Of a stretch of 64,000 bases of DNA, positions 28,056 to 36,975 are shown piece by piece. The stretch comes from Phoenicibacter sp963592435 (GTDB lineage: Bacteria > Actinomycetota > Coriobacteriia > Coriobacteriales > Eggerthellaceae). Each line of letters starts with the position of its first letter. Position 1 is the stretch's first letter. The translations under genes and the position numbers were made by a program. The notes beneath the pieces were generated by a model. It ran no database searches and was not told the origin of the DNA. It was given only the letters and a program-made list of their open reading frames with translations. Where the stretch lies: assembly GCA_963592435.1 (NCBI GenBank), contig CAVAWT010000003.1:1-64000 (forward strand). Reading direction: 5' to 3'.

Positions 28056-30856
28056 AATGCACAGCATGGGACAAGGCCCATCTTAGTTCTCTCGGACGCT
28101 CCATCTGGCTTCGTTGAGGAAGAATCATCTGCACCATAGCATGTACCATCAGCACTGACATAATAGAAGTTCTTTCCCTGTTCATATTGTGGCATTCTTG
28201 TCCAATAACAATTTTCATAGCCAGATGCCGAGTTCTCAGGCGTACCTCCAGATCTCGTCTTTTTAACTAATGCAGGGGCAGCGACATTTAACTCTACCTC
28301 ATTTTCTTCAGAGAAATTATCATAGAAAGCATATTGGCTACCGTCGATTGGCGGATAGACATACTTAGTTAACTCAGTTGGGCTTGATGGCCAAAATTTG
28401 CATTTTGTTGTCGTCGTGTTGATGTAGGCAAAATCCTTTCCGCCACCCGTGTATGATCGCTTGCCAACTTCCTTCAGTTTATCGGTAAAACCAGTGTTTA
28501 AGTTAACAAAGAGGTAATGATTTTCATCATTCATGGTTGTAAAGATCTCCATTCGACTCCACCCCCCGTCATTTGTTAGAGGATTGGCAACTTCCATTTC
28601 CACCGCGTATGGAGTGAGGTGTGTTGCCTCGAAAGTCAACGTTGTGTCATCTCTTATTATTGTGCTTTGATCAGAAGTCTCTTCGTGTTGCCCAACTTCC
28701 AAAATCCTGAACTCGACAAACTTGTCTTCCCCTGTGTTATTTTTGTTCTTCCATTGGGTGTAGAGGTGATAGTTGTCGTTTTTCATGTAGCCTTCATATT
28801 CCGCAATAGTCTCGATGTTTCCTGCCTTTATTTTTGCTACATCTGCATCAATTTCTGCAGATGATTTCTTAACATTCCATGCAGCTTCGACATAATTAGG
28901 ATTCTCGACATTAGCCTTTTCTGCCGTGTTGTCTGTTGTTATCAACTTGCTCGGAGCAAGCCAATACTTAACTAAGTCACCATCTGATGAGGGCACCCAG
29001 TTCGCAAAAATCTCCGTGTCTTCGCTAAATATGGTGTCTGCTTCGATTTTTTCGCCTGCGCAATTGGCATCCTTAAAAAATCCTGCCAATTCCAAACCCT
29101 CTTCTGTGCCATAATCGTCAGAAGTTATGTAAACACTCGAACCCGGGGCAATATATTTATTAAACGTTGCGTTTCCATGGTCTTGTGTGTTACATTTGAT
29201 TGTTATTGACTGCTCAATGTCTGCTGATGACTCTTTTTGCGAATCGCCACTCATTTCATAGCAATTCTTCTTTGCGCCTGTTATTTCATATGTTATTGCA
29301 ATAGGAACATTTTCACTCAATTTGTTTATGAGAGCTTCCTCACCAAAAGTTCCAATCGGCGTGACTTTAACGTCATCTGTCCCATAAACTCCAGTGAGCG
29401 TCCAATCAGGCAGGAAAGTAGCGTTTCTCGTCGCGTCATAAAGTTTGTTCTCAGCTTGCAAATTGCTTGCCGTCAACTTCGCTTTGTTGATGACAAAACT
29501 CTTCGTCGCAGTTCCTGTGAAATTGCCTTTGCCTTTCACCTGCAAATTATGCGTTCCTGCATCGGTCTGCTTGTTGTTTGCAAGATCATAATCAGAAGTG
29601 GAAAGTGTGAGGCCATTAATGGTCACTTTCGAGACCTTTTGCTCATGTTCGGTTGCGTCATAATCAAATGTGCCACTTCCTTCAAGCACAATTTGAGCAC
29701 CTTTTATGTTCATAGGAGAAATCGTGAAACTTTTTAGAGCAACTCCAGTGCAGTTATTTTTTCCTGTGATGGTTAATGCATACGTCCCCGCTTTGGTCTG
29801 AGTGTTGTTTGAAACTGTGTATTCAGAAGCAGGAATTGTGTTCCCATCCATCGTGACCTTCGTAACAGTTTGCGTTTGAGCTTTCCCGTTATAGGTCAGA
29901 GAATTCCCAAGTGTCACGGTCGCAAGAGCGATGTTTAATTTGTTTATGATGAAGTTGTAGGTCTTAGAGCCGGTGTATCTCCCTTTTCCTGTTATTGTTA
30001 TCGTGCCAGTTCCTGGACTTTTGTTTGCGCCGTAAGTCACAACATAGTCTTTGTTTGCTGTCAAACCAGTCACGGTCGCGCTCGGCTTGATTTGAGTGCC
30101 GTTATAAGTTTTCGGTGTCAAATCAACGACAGCCTTCGAAAAATCGATCGCGATGCTGGATGGTTCCAAAACAGAATAGCCTCGCCAGCCAACGCCTTCT
30201 GCCCTCCAGCCAAGACTAACAAGGGTTTTTTGTTCTCTTTCATCTGTAGTGTAATTATGGGTTCCTGTCTGCGCATAAGGGTTATATTGCCTCAAAACAT
30301 CTATCACATCTGGCTCTTCATCTGAACTTGTTGTAACCGTGTACCAACCTGTTCCCTCATAAGTCCAACCAGCCAACACACATTTGTCCCTCTCTTTAGC
30401 GTCTGTGGTGTAGTGATGATCGCCACCTTCAACATATTTGTTATAAAGACGATAGACTGGCTTCATAGTTTTGCTTGTTGGTGCATACCACTCAATTTTT
30501 TCATAGACCCAGCCAGCTTTTACGATGTTGTCGCGCTCTGAAATGCTCGCAGTGTAGAAATGCTCAAAGTTCCATCTGTTATATAGCCTAAACATTGCCA
30601 CGCGAGAACCATCGCTCGACATCATCTTGTCGCTGTCAGCACCTAAACAGGCATTAGGGATTAGGGAATTGGTGTTAGCGAGGGCTTCAGTCGTGGCTCC
30701 ACTTCCTTTCAGCCCAACATCCGCATTCTCTTGAGCACTTGCAACGTTTAGATTAGTGCACATCAAAAGCAAAATAACTATCGAAAAGATAAGGGTAAGA
30801 AAAGAAAATCTTCTTAGATTTTTGAGTCCGAGTAAACTTAGTCTTGAAGTAAACAT
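28052..30856 (-). CDS. Large secreted repeat protein with DUF5648, Ig-like and InlB-type modules
   Basis: A 934-residue protein with a signal peptide (cut after ASA, about residue 41). Three DUF5648-like repeats follow (about 87-228), each with an RLYN...HxYT...GW pattern. Then come three or four bacterial Ig-like modules with the YNG(T/K)xxxxxVTxxG and K(S/T)F.I pattern (about 240-460), a YDG-type module (about 465-545) and an InlB B-type module ending LFANW-like (about 555-625). The last 300 residues are unassigned and end CCAF. No LPxTG-type signal or membrane anchor is seen, so it may be released or held by its repeats. GAGGGG precedes the ATG. Likely an adhesin or surface protein. Confidence 0.8.
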   Translation of the reverse strand: MFTSRLSLLGLKNLRRFSFLTLIFSIVILLLMCTNLNVASAQENADVGLKGSGATTEALANTNSLIPNACLGADSDKMMSSDGSRVAMFRLYNRWNFEHFYTASISERDNIVKAGWVYEKIEWYAPTSKTMKPVYRLYNKYVEGGDHHYTTDAKERDKCVLAGWTYEGTGWYTVTTSSDEEPDVIDVLRQYNPYAQTGTHNYTTDEREQKTLVSLGWRAEGVGWRGYSVLEPSSIAIDFSKAVVDLTPKTYNGTQIKPSATVTGLTANKDYVVTYGANKSPGTGTITITGKGRYTGSKTYNFIINKLNIALATVTLGNSLTYNGKAQTQTVTKVTMDGNTIPASEYTVSNNTQTKAGTYALTITGKNNCTGVALKSFTISPMNIKGAQIVLEGSGTFDYDATEHEQKVSKVTINGLTLSTSDYDLANNKQTDAGTHNLQVKGKGNFTGTATKSFVINKAKLTASNLQAENKLYDATRNATFLPDWTLTGVYGTDDVKVTPIGTFGEEALINKLSENVPIAITYEITGAKKNCYEMSGDSQKESSADIEQSITIKCNTQDHGNATFNKYIAPGSSVYITSDDYGTEEGLELAGFFKDANCAGEKIEADTIFSEDTEIFANWVPSSDGDLVKYWLAPSKLITTDNTAEKANVENPNYVEAAWNVKKSSAEIDADVAKIKAGNIETIAEYEGYMKNDNYHLYTQWKNKNNTGEDKFVEFRILEVGQHEETSDQSTIIRDDTTLTFEATHLTPYAVEMEVANPLTNDGGWSRMEIFTTMNDENHYLFVNLNTGFTDKLKEVGKRSYTGGGKDFAYINTTTTKCKFWPSSPTELTKYVYPPIDGSQYAFYDNFSEENEVELNVAAPALVKKTRSGGTPENSASGYENCYWTRMPQYEQGKNFYYVSADGTCYGADDSSSTKPDGASERTKMGLVPCCAF

Positions 30857-30961
30857 AGTAGCCCCTCATTTATTAAAAATTAAATTGCAATTTCAAAAAA
30901 CTTGTTTAATTATATCAAAAAAGTATTCCTTCGTCCTTAAGAATCTTAAAAAAGTTAGACA

Positions 30962-31708
30962 TTAGAGCGCAGAAAAGACTCGTCCTACTTTTTCTGTTAT
31001 GCACAAATCAGCGTTTCTGTCTGCTTTAGTTGCTGATAGATTGATGATGACGAGGTGCTTCCCGTGAAAATAATCAATCATCCCTGCTGCTGGATAGACA
31101 ACTAAAGAAGTCCCTGCAACAATCAGGAGCTCCGCCTTTGCAATCGATGTGATGGCAGAATCGGTGACTCGGGTGTCAAGTGGCTCTTCATATAAAACAA
31201 CATCAGGCTTTATGATTCCAGCACAATTTGGACAGTGAGGAATTCCATCTGTTGCTGTCTGCCATGCGTTTGTTGTTTGGGGAAGCGAAAAGTGAGCGCC
31301 ACAATCCATACATGTGTTTCTGTTAACGCTTCCGTGGAGTTCTAAAACGTTTTTTGATCCTGCCATTTGATGCAACCCATCAATGTTTTGGGTGATGATG
31401 GCACTGCAGACCTTTTCTTCTTCGAGCTTTGCCAGTTTTTTGTGCGCCTTGTTGGGTTCAGCATTTTCAAAAATCATCTTCTCGAAATAAAAGTCATAAA
31501 ACTCGCGTGTGTGTTGCATAAAAAAAGTGTGTGACACCATAACTTCAGGCGGATAAGGGTATTTTTGGTTGTATACACCGTCGGCGCTTCGAAAATCAGG
31601 AATGCCACTTTCCGTTGAAACTCCTGCTCCTCCAAAAAAAACTAATCCGCCCTCTTTGCAATCCTGAACCCATTCTTTTAAGATGTCGATTTGATTTTGA
31701 GAATCCAT
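30962..31708 (-). CDS. NAD-dependent protein deacylase, Sir2 family
   Basis: A 248-residue sirtuin. GGAGVSTESGIPDFRSADGVY binds NAD, TQNIDGLHQMAGS carries the ribose contact, and the catalytic His is in LELHGSVNRNTC. Four zinc cysteines are present in two CxxC pairs (CMDC and CPNC). It removes acyl groups from lysines using NAD+. The length and motifs fit bacterial CobB/SrtN. The gene stands alone on the minus strand between the surface-protein gene and yfhO. Confidence 0.94.
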   Translation of the reverse strand: MDSQNQIDILKEWVQDCKEGGLVFFGGAGVSTESGIPDFRSADGVYNQKYPYPPEVMVSHTFFMQHTREFYDFYFEKMIFENAEPNKAHKKLAKLEEEKVCSAIITQNIDGLHQMAGSKNVLELHGSVNRNTCMDCGAHFSLPQTTNAWQTATDGIPHCPNCAGIIKPDVVLYEEPLDTRVTDSAITSIAKAELLIVAGTSLVVYPAAGMIDYFHGKHLVIINLSATKADRNADLCITEKVGRVFSAL

Positions 31709-31821
31709 GTTTTTGTTCCTTTTCTTAAATCTAATTGAAGTCTGACACTATTCTATCAGTGTTTGAGCCTGCAAGAGTAGTTTTTAAAATGGAGATTTGG
31801 AACGGTCAAATTTTGATTCTG

Positions 31822-31838
31822 TAATATAAAATTAACCT
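31822..31838 (+). promoter_or_regulatory. Possible leaderless promoter of the YfhO gene
   Basis: TAATATAAA lies so close to the ATG at 31839 (8 nt after TATAAA) that a transcript would begin at or near the start codon. No ribosome site is present upstream. No good -35 box is visible. Confidence 0.35.
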
Positions 31839-34730
31839 ATGAAGTGTTTAAAAGTAATTAACTCTAAAATTGAGTCGATACAAAAGTGGGAAGCAGGTGA
31901 CGCGAAAAGACAGCGTCGCACCTATTGGGCGTTATATGTCATCACTTTTGTTTTAATGACTGTTGCTTCGCTCAATGTCTACATCCTAAATGGCCTTTCG
32001 ATCGTATGGTCAGTAGACGGAATGGAGCAGTTCTATCCCTATTTCGTTTATGAAGGGCAATGGCTTCGTGAGATCGCCTCAAACCTTGCAAATGGCAACT
32101 TTGAGGTCCCAATGTGGGCGTTTGACTTAGGTTATGGAAGTGACCTTCTGGCAGAGATGGATGTTTTTTGGGATCCCCTAAATTTAATCTCAGCTTTTTT
32201 CCCAGAAAAATCTAGTGAATGGGCTTTTCAATTCTTAATCATTTTTCGCCTGTTTTTGGCAGGAGCATCTTTTTCACTATTTTCACTCCACTTCAAGAAC
32301 TTGCGCTGGTGCACTCTTTTGGCATCAATTGTTTATTGTTTAAGTGGAACCGCTCTCACCGCCCTTCATTGGCCAGGATCAACTTGGCCACTCATCTTGT
32401 TCCCTCTCCTTTTGCTTGGCGTCGAGAAAATCTTGGAGGAAAGATCTCCGATCCATTTCATTTTGACTTCGTTTCTTTTCTTCCTCATTACGTGGTATTT
32501 CGCCTACATGGCAACGATTTTTCTTGTCATCTATTGTGCTGTTCGCGTGACTTTAAAGCTAAAAAAAGAAAATAAATTGACTGTGCAAAATTTCTTTTCT
32601 TGGACTTGCCGATTTGCGGGTTATTACTTGATCGGGATCGCAATCGCTGGAATCGCCCTTTGGCCAATGATCCTCGATTTAACTGTCAACGAGCGCGCAA
32701 CAAATGTTGAAACCTACATCCCTCTCCTATATTCATTTTCGTATTACATGGACACCTGCACTGCTTTCGTTGGAACTGCCGCAGTGGGTAGCGATTGCTT
32801 CATTGGATATGGCGGATTTGCATTTTTAGCTTGCGTTATGCTTTTGACTTCTAAAGGCAAAGATACACTATTAAAAGCAGCCCTCGTTACAATGCTCATC
32901 ATCCTCCTGATTCCTGCGCTTGGAAGTGCCCTAAATGGATTTAACTATGCGACAAATCGCTGGGTTTGGGCCCTTGCGCTCCTTGTCTGCTTCATCCTTG
33001 CAAAAGAAATTCCAAGGCTCTTAGAAAAGTTGCCTTGGGAACAGATTCTGACTCTAATCATTTGTTGTGGCATCTTTGTCGTTGCCGTTTTTGTTCTTCC
33101 GTGGATGAGAAACGAGAAGACTGTTGCCGCAAGTGTTGCTCTTTTGGCGGCTCTCGGAGTTTGCATTCAACAGTATGCAGGTCAGCGCACAAAACAAACA
33201 CTTCTTTGTTCGGTGCTTCTGTTTAGTGTCGCCTTGAATGCTTTTTATTTCACCTGCCCAGAAATTTATGGAACTGCCAAAGATGCGCCTACTCTTGGAA
33301 CACTTTACTCAAAAATAACAGATGAATCGGCAGATGATGCAATAGTTAAAACAGACGAAATCGACGCTTTAGACAAAAGCGACAACTGGAGGTATGATGC
33401 AGACCCAGCCTGCGGAGACCGTCCAAGAAACAATTCACTCGTTTTGGGAATTCCTGGAATAAACTTTTACAACAGTCTCTATAACGGCAAAGTCGACCAA
33501 TATCACACAGAACTCGGTATAACGCAAGGAGGGATCAATTTCTCCTACCAAAACCTTATGGCTTCCACAATGGCAGAGGCGCTGGCTGGAGTTAGATATT
33601 ACATTGTGCCACAAGGCAAATCAAAAGCACTTTATGGATATGAAAAAACGCCACTTTACACAACTCTTAGTGGCGAGCAAAAATATGAAGTCTATGAAAC
33701 AAACAACTCGATCGGCAAAGCGTTTTGTTATGATTCTGTCATATCAAGAAGTTATTACAAATCGCTCACCCCTCTCGAGCGTCAAGAAGCACTGTTGCAA
33801 GGAGCAGTCGTCGACGATGACGAAATTGAAAAAACAGGGCTTAATAAAATCACACCAAAAATAACTTCAACAGAGGTCAACTATGCCGATTCAGAAACCA
33901 TAACGGAACAAAATGCAGGCACAACACAAAAGAACGTCTACATAACTGACGACTCGATTTATGTTTTAAAGGAAAATTCAAGCGTAACGCTCACTTTTCA
34001 AGGTAAAGAAAATTGCGAGACCTACATCAATTTCGCTAACTTCAAACTAAATCCACTAACTCCATTTGACACGCAAAATGTTAAGGCGAAACTGACTGGA
34101 GTCGAGCCAACCCTTGCAGACAACGTCTCGAATTTTAAATGGCTCATGAAATGGGTGAGTCCAACGACAGTCAAGATAACAATTTCTTCTGATGGCCAAA
34201 CATCTGACAGGACAATTTCTGCACCAACCCCAAGCAATCACCTCTATGGTGGCAAGGACGACTGGTCTGTCAACATGGGCTATTCTGAAGAGGCGCAAAC
34301 AAAGATAACGCTCACGTTCGACAAGGTTGGGCAATATTCCTTCGACGATTTAAGCATTGTGTGTCAAGATGTTGACAGCGTTTCGTCATACATAAAGGAC
34401 AGGCAAGACATGCAGGTGACAGACTACGTTGAGTCGACGAACAAAATCAATGCTCACGTCGACACAGACACACAGCAATTGGTGTATTTCTCAACTCCAA
34501 AAACTCCTGGATGGACTGCAACAGTCGACGGGGAAAATGCAGAGATAATCAGCGCAAACACTGCGTTTATGGCAGTGAAAGTTGATGCAGGATCTCACGA
34601 CATCGAGCTCAAGTTCACATCCCCTGGGTTAAATGAAGGTTTCATAACAACATGTTTAGGCTTGTTATCGCTCCTGTGTGTCGTATTATTTAGATGTGTT
34701 AAAAAACGTAGAGATAAAGCAGAGAAATAA
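31839..34730 (+). CDS. YfhO-family polytopic membrane protein
   Basis: A 963-residue protein. About 12 helices fill residues 25-460, beginning with the conserved start (SIVWSVDGMEQFYPYFVYEGQWLRE, with the acidic DG...Q motif near the first loop, and FDLGYGSDLLAEMDVFWDPLN). A large extracytoplasmic part (about 470-935) and one last helix follow. YfhO proteins are GT-C-like and are linked to glycosylation of lipoteichoic acid or other surface polymers. The next gene starts immediately after its stop, and the neighbours are glycan genes, which supports a surface-polymer role. Confidence 0.85.
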   Translation: MKCLKVINSKIESIQKWEAGDAKRQRRTYWALYVITFVLMTVASLNVYILNGLSIVWSVDGMEQFYPYFVYEGQWLREIASNLANGNFEVPMWAFDLGYGSDLLAEMDVFWDPLNLISAFFPEKSSEWAFQFLIIFRLFLAGASFSLFSLHFKNLRWCTLLASIVYCLSGTALTALHWPGSTWPLILFPLLLLGVEKILEERSPIHFILTSFLFFLITWYFAYMATIFLVIYCAVRVTLKLKKENKLTVQNFFSWTCRFAGYYLIGIAIAGIALWPMILDLTVNERATNVETYIPLLYSFSYYMDTCTAFVGTAAVGSDCFIGYGGFAFLACVMLLTSKGKDTLLKAALVTMLIILLIPALGSALNGFNYATNRWVWALALLVCFILAKEIPRLLEKLPWEQILTLIICCGIFVVAVFVLPWMRNEKTVAASVALLAALGVCIQQYAGQRTKQTLLCSVLLFSVALNAFYFTCPEIYGTAKDAPTLGTLYSKITDESADDAIVKTDEIDALDKSDNWRYDADPACGDRPRNNSLVLGIPGINFYNSLYNGKVDQYHTELGITQGGINFSYQNLMASTMAEALAGVRYYIVPQGKSKALYGYEKTPLYTTLSGEQKYEVYETNNSIGKAFCYDSVISRSYYKSLTPLERQEALLQGAVVDDDEIEKTGLNKITPKITSTEVNYADSETITEQNAGTTQKNVYITDDSIYVLKENSSVTLTFQGKENCETYINFANFKLNPLTPFDTQNVKAKLTGVEPTLADNVSNFKWLMKWVSPTTVKITISSDGQTSDRTISAPTPSNHLYGGKDDWSVNMGYSEEAQTKITLTFDKVGQYSFDDLSIVCQDVDSVSSYIKDRQDMQVTDYVESTNKINAHVDTDTQQLVYFSTPKTPGWTATVDGENAEIISANTAFMAVKVDAGSHDIELKFTSPGLNEGFITTCLGLLSLLCVVLFRCVKKRRDKAEK

Positions 34731-35867
34731 ATGATTCATTTTAATGTTGCACCTTGCCTTGAAGGCTCGCTTGAAAATGTGAAACAAGCCGCCAAAAGTG
34801 GAGCAATTTGTGGCGACGGACCTTTCACAAAGCGATGCCATGAGTGGATCGAGACAAACTTTAACGCGCAAAAGGCGCTTTTAACGACGAGCGGAACAGC
34901 TGCATTGGAAATGGCAGCTCGCCTTTGCGACTTAAAAGCAGGCGATGAAGTGATCATGCCAAGCTACACATTTCCATCGACTGCTGATGCTGTCATCGCT
35001 TGCGGCGCAACTCCAGTCTTCGTCGACATACACGCTCACACAATGAACATTGACGAAACAAAAATTGAAGACGCAATCACTCCTGCAACAAAAGCAATTT
35101 TTATCGTTCATTATGCTGGGGTTTCTTGCAACATGGAAAAAATTTGCGAGATTGCAGAAGAACACAACTTGCTTCTCGTCGAAGATGCAGCACAAGGCGT
35201 CATGTCAACCTATAAAGGGCAAGCACTGGGAACTTTTGGCGATTTTGGATGCTTTTCCTTCCATGAGACGAAGAACTATTCGATGGGCGAAGGCGGAGCA
35301 CTTCTCATAAAAGATGCAGCCAACAATGAATCAGCTGAGATTCTGCGTGAGAAGGGAACAAATCGCTCGAAATTCTTCCGTGGTCAAATTGACAAATATC
35401 ACTGGGTTGACTATGGCAGTAGCTATCTCCCTTCAGACCTAAACGCAGCATATCTTCTCTCGCAACTAGATATTGCAGACGAGATCAACACAAACCGTCT
35501 TGACACCTGGAATCGCTATCACAAAAACTTAAGCGAACTTGAATTTCAAGACAAAATTGAACTTGCAGAAATTCCCGATGGATGCGAGCATAACGCGCAC
35601 ATGTTCTTCATAAAATGCAAAGATGTTGACGAGCGACAAGACTTGATGGGACACCTTAAGGCAGCGGAAATTGAGGCGCCTTTCCACTACGTCCCACTCC
35701 ACTCAGCTCCAGCTGGCTTGAAGTTTGGCAGGTTCAATGGGAAAGACATCAACACAACAAAGGAAAGTGAGAGATTGTTGCGACTTCCCCTTTACTACGG
35801 AATCAGCACCTCCGATGTCGACCTCGTTTCAGATAAAATAATAGAGTTTTACCAAAATCTAGATTAA
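34731..35867 (+). CDS. rffA: dTDP-4-amino-4,6-dideoxygalactose transaminase-like enzyme
   Basis: A 378-residue DegT/DnrJ/EryC1 aminotransferase. The N-terminal GDGPFTKRCHEWIE, TSGTAALEMAA and PSYTFPSTADA match the RffA/WecE group. The PLP lysine is in FSFHETKNYSMGEGGAL, a stretch typical of that group. It would aminate a dTDP-4-keto-6-deoxy sugar to give dTDP-4-amino-4,6-dideoxygalactose for a surface glycan. It begins at the base after the yfhO stop. The sugar identity is by family resemblance only. Confidence 0.83.
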   Translation: MIHFNVAPCLEGSLENVKQAAKSGAICGDGPFTKRCHEWIETNFNAQKALLTTSGTAALEMAARLCDLKAGDEVIMPSYTFPSTADAVIACGATPVFVDIHAHTMNIDETKIEDAITPATKAIFIVHYAGVSCNMEKICEIAEEHNLLLVEDAAQGVMSTYKGQALGTFGDFGCFSFHETKNYSMGEGGALLIKDAANNESAEILREKGTNRSKFFRGQIDKYHWVDYGSSYLPSDLNAAYLLSQLDIADEINTNRLDTWNRYHKNLSELEFQDKIELAEIPDGCEHNAHMFFIKCKDVDERQDLMGHLKAAEIEAPFHYVPLHSAPAGLKFGRFNGKDINTTKESERLLRLPLYYGISTSDVDLVSDKIIEFYQNLD

Positions 35868-35909
35868 AGTTTAAAATAATAACTGAGGAAAGGCATAAAA
35901 AACAACACC

Positions 35910-36905
35910 ATGGCAAACAATAAAACATTAGTCTCTTGCGTGATCCCATGCTATAAGTCTTCAGAGATTGTCGGAGATGTCGTTGCAGAGTTGACAAAGG
36001 CAGCGAAAGAACAGAACGATTATGACATGGAGGTCATCCTCGTCAACGATGGGTCTCCTGATGGTGGAAAAACTGCAGAGAAGATCAGCGAGTTAGCACA
36101 TGCTAACTCTTCAATCGTTGCAGTTTCTCTCAGCAAAAATTTTGGTCAGCATGCAGCTCTCATGGCAGGATTTGCCAAGGTGAGAGGTGAAGTTGTTGTG
36201 TGCCTAGATGACGACGGTCAAACGCCTGCTAATGAAACTTTCAAGCTTGTTGACAAAGTCATGGATGGATATGACCTTGTTTATGCAAGCTATCAAGGCA
36301 AAAAGAAACACAATTTGTTTCGCAACCTTGGGAGCAAATTCAACATGTGGTGCGATCATCACATAAGTGGTGCACCAAAAGACGTTGAAATAACGAGCTT
36401 TTTTGCATGCAAACGCTTCGTCATTGACAACGCCTTGAACTACAAAAACCCCTACCCCTACATCCGCGGACTTGTGCACGAATCGGTGCAAACTTGTTGT
36501 AATGTTCCAGTGACACACCGCAATCGCGCTGTCGGAGAATCGGGCTACACATTGAAAAAACTCCTTGGTCTTTGGGCAAACGGTTGCACAGCGTTCTCTG
36601 TTGCACCCCTTCGAGTTGCGACTTGCATAGGAACTTTTCTTGCATTCATAGGCTTCATCTTGATGCTTGTTTTAATAATCCAAAAAATCATAGATCCAAA
36701 CATTGCCGAAGGCTGGACCTCCCTCATGTCAATGCTTTTGTTCGTGAGCGGCCTGATCATGCTAATGCTTGGACTGCTGGGTGAATATGTTGGGAGAATA
36801 TATTTGAGCATAAACAACATTCCTCAATACGTCATCCGCGATATCGATGATTTCAGGGAAGAAAATCAATCAATACCTTCACGTCAACCCATGAATAAGG
36901 GATAA
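35910..36905 (+). CDS. GtrB/DPMS-type family 2 glycosyltransferase
   Basis: A 331-residue GT2 enzyme. The start SCVIPCYKSSEIVGDVV and the DDDGQ motif (metal and nucleotide-sugar site) are clear. Two C-terminal membrane helices (about 232-262 and 268-295) are as in GtrB and YfdH, which load glucose or another sugar onto undecaprenyl phosphate. This fits YfhO as the acceptor-side transferase. The palindrome GTTAGC-ACAT-GCTAAC at 36092-36107 lies in its coding sequence, within ELAHANSS. Confidence 0.88.
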   Translation: MANNKTLVSCVIPCYKSSEIVGDVVAELTKAAKEQNDYDMEVILVNDGSPDGGKTAEKISELAHANSSIVAVSLSKNFGQHAALMAGFAKVRGEVVVCLDDDGQTPANETFKLVDKVMDGYDLVYASYQGKKKHNLFRNLGSKFNMWCDHHISGAPKDVEITSFFACKRFVIDNALNYKNPYPYIRGLVHESVQTCCNVPVTHRNRAVGESGYTLKKLLGLWANGCTAFSVAPLRVATCIGTFLAFIGFILMLVLIIQKIIDPNIAEGWTSLMSMLLFVSGLIMLMLGLLGEYVGRIYLSINNIPQYVIRDIDDFREENQSIPSRQPMNKG

Positions 36906-36975
36906 CAAACTAACGAAGGCAGTTCAATAAAGAATGGCACAAGTCAACTTGCATAGGGATTATGGGGTGTAAAAC

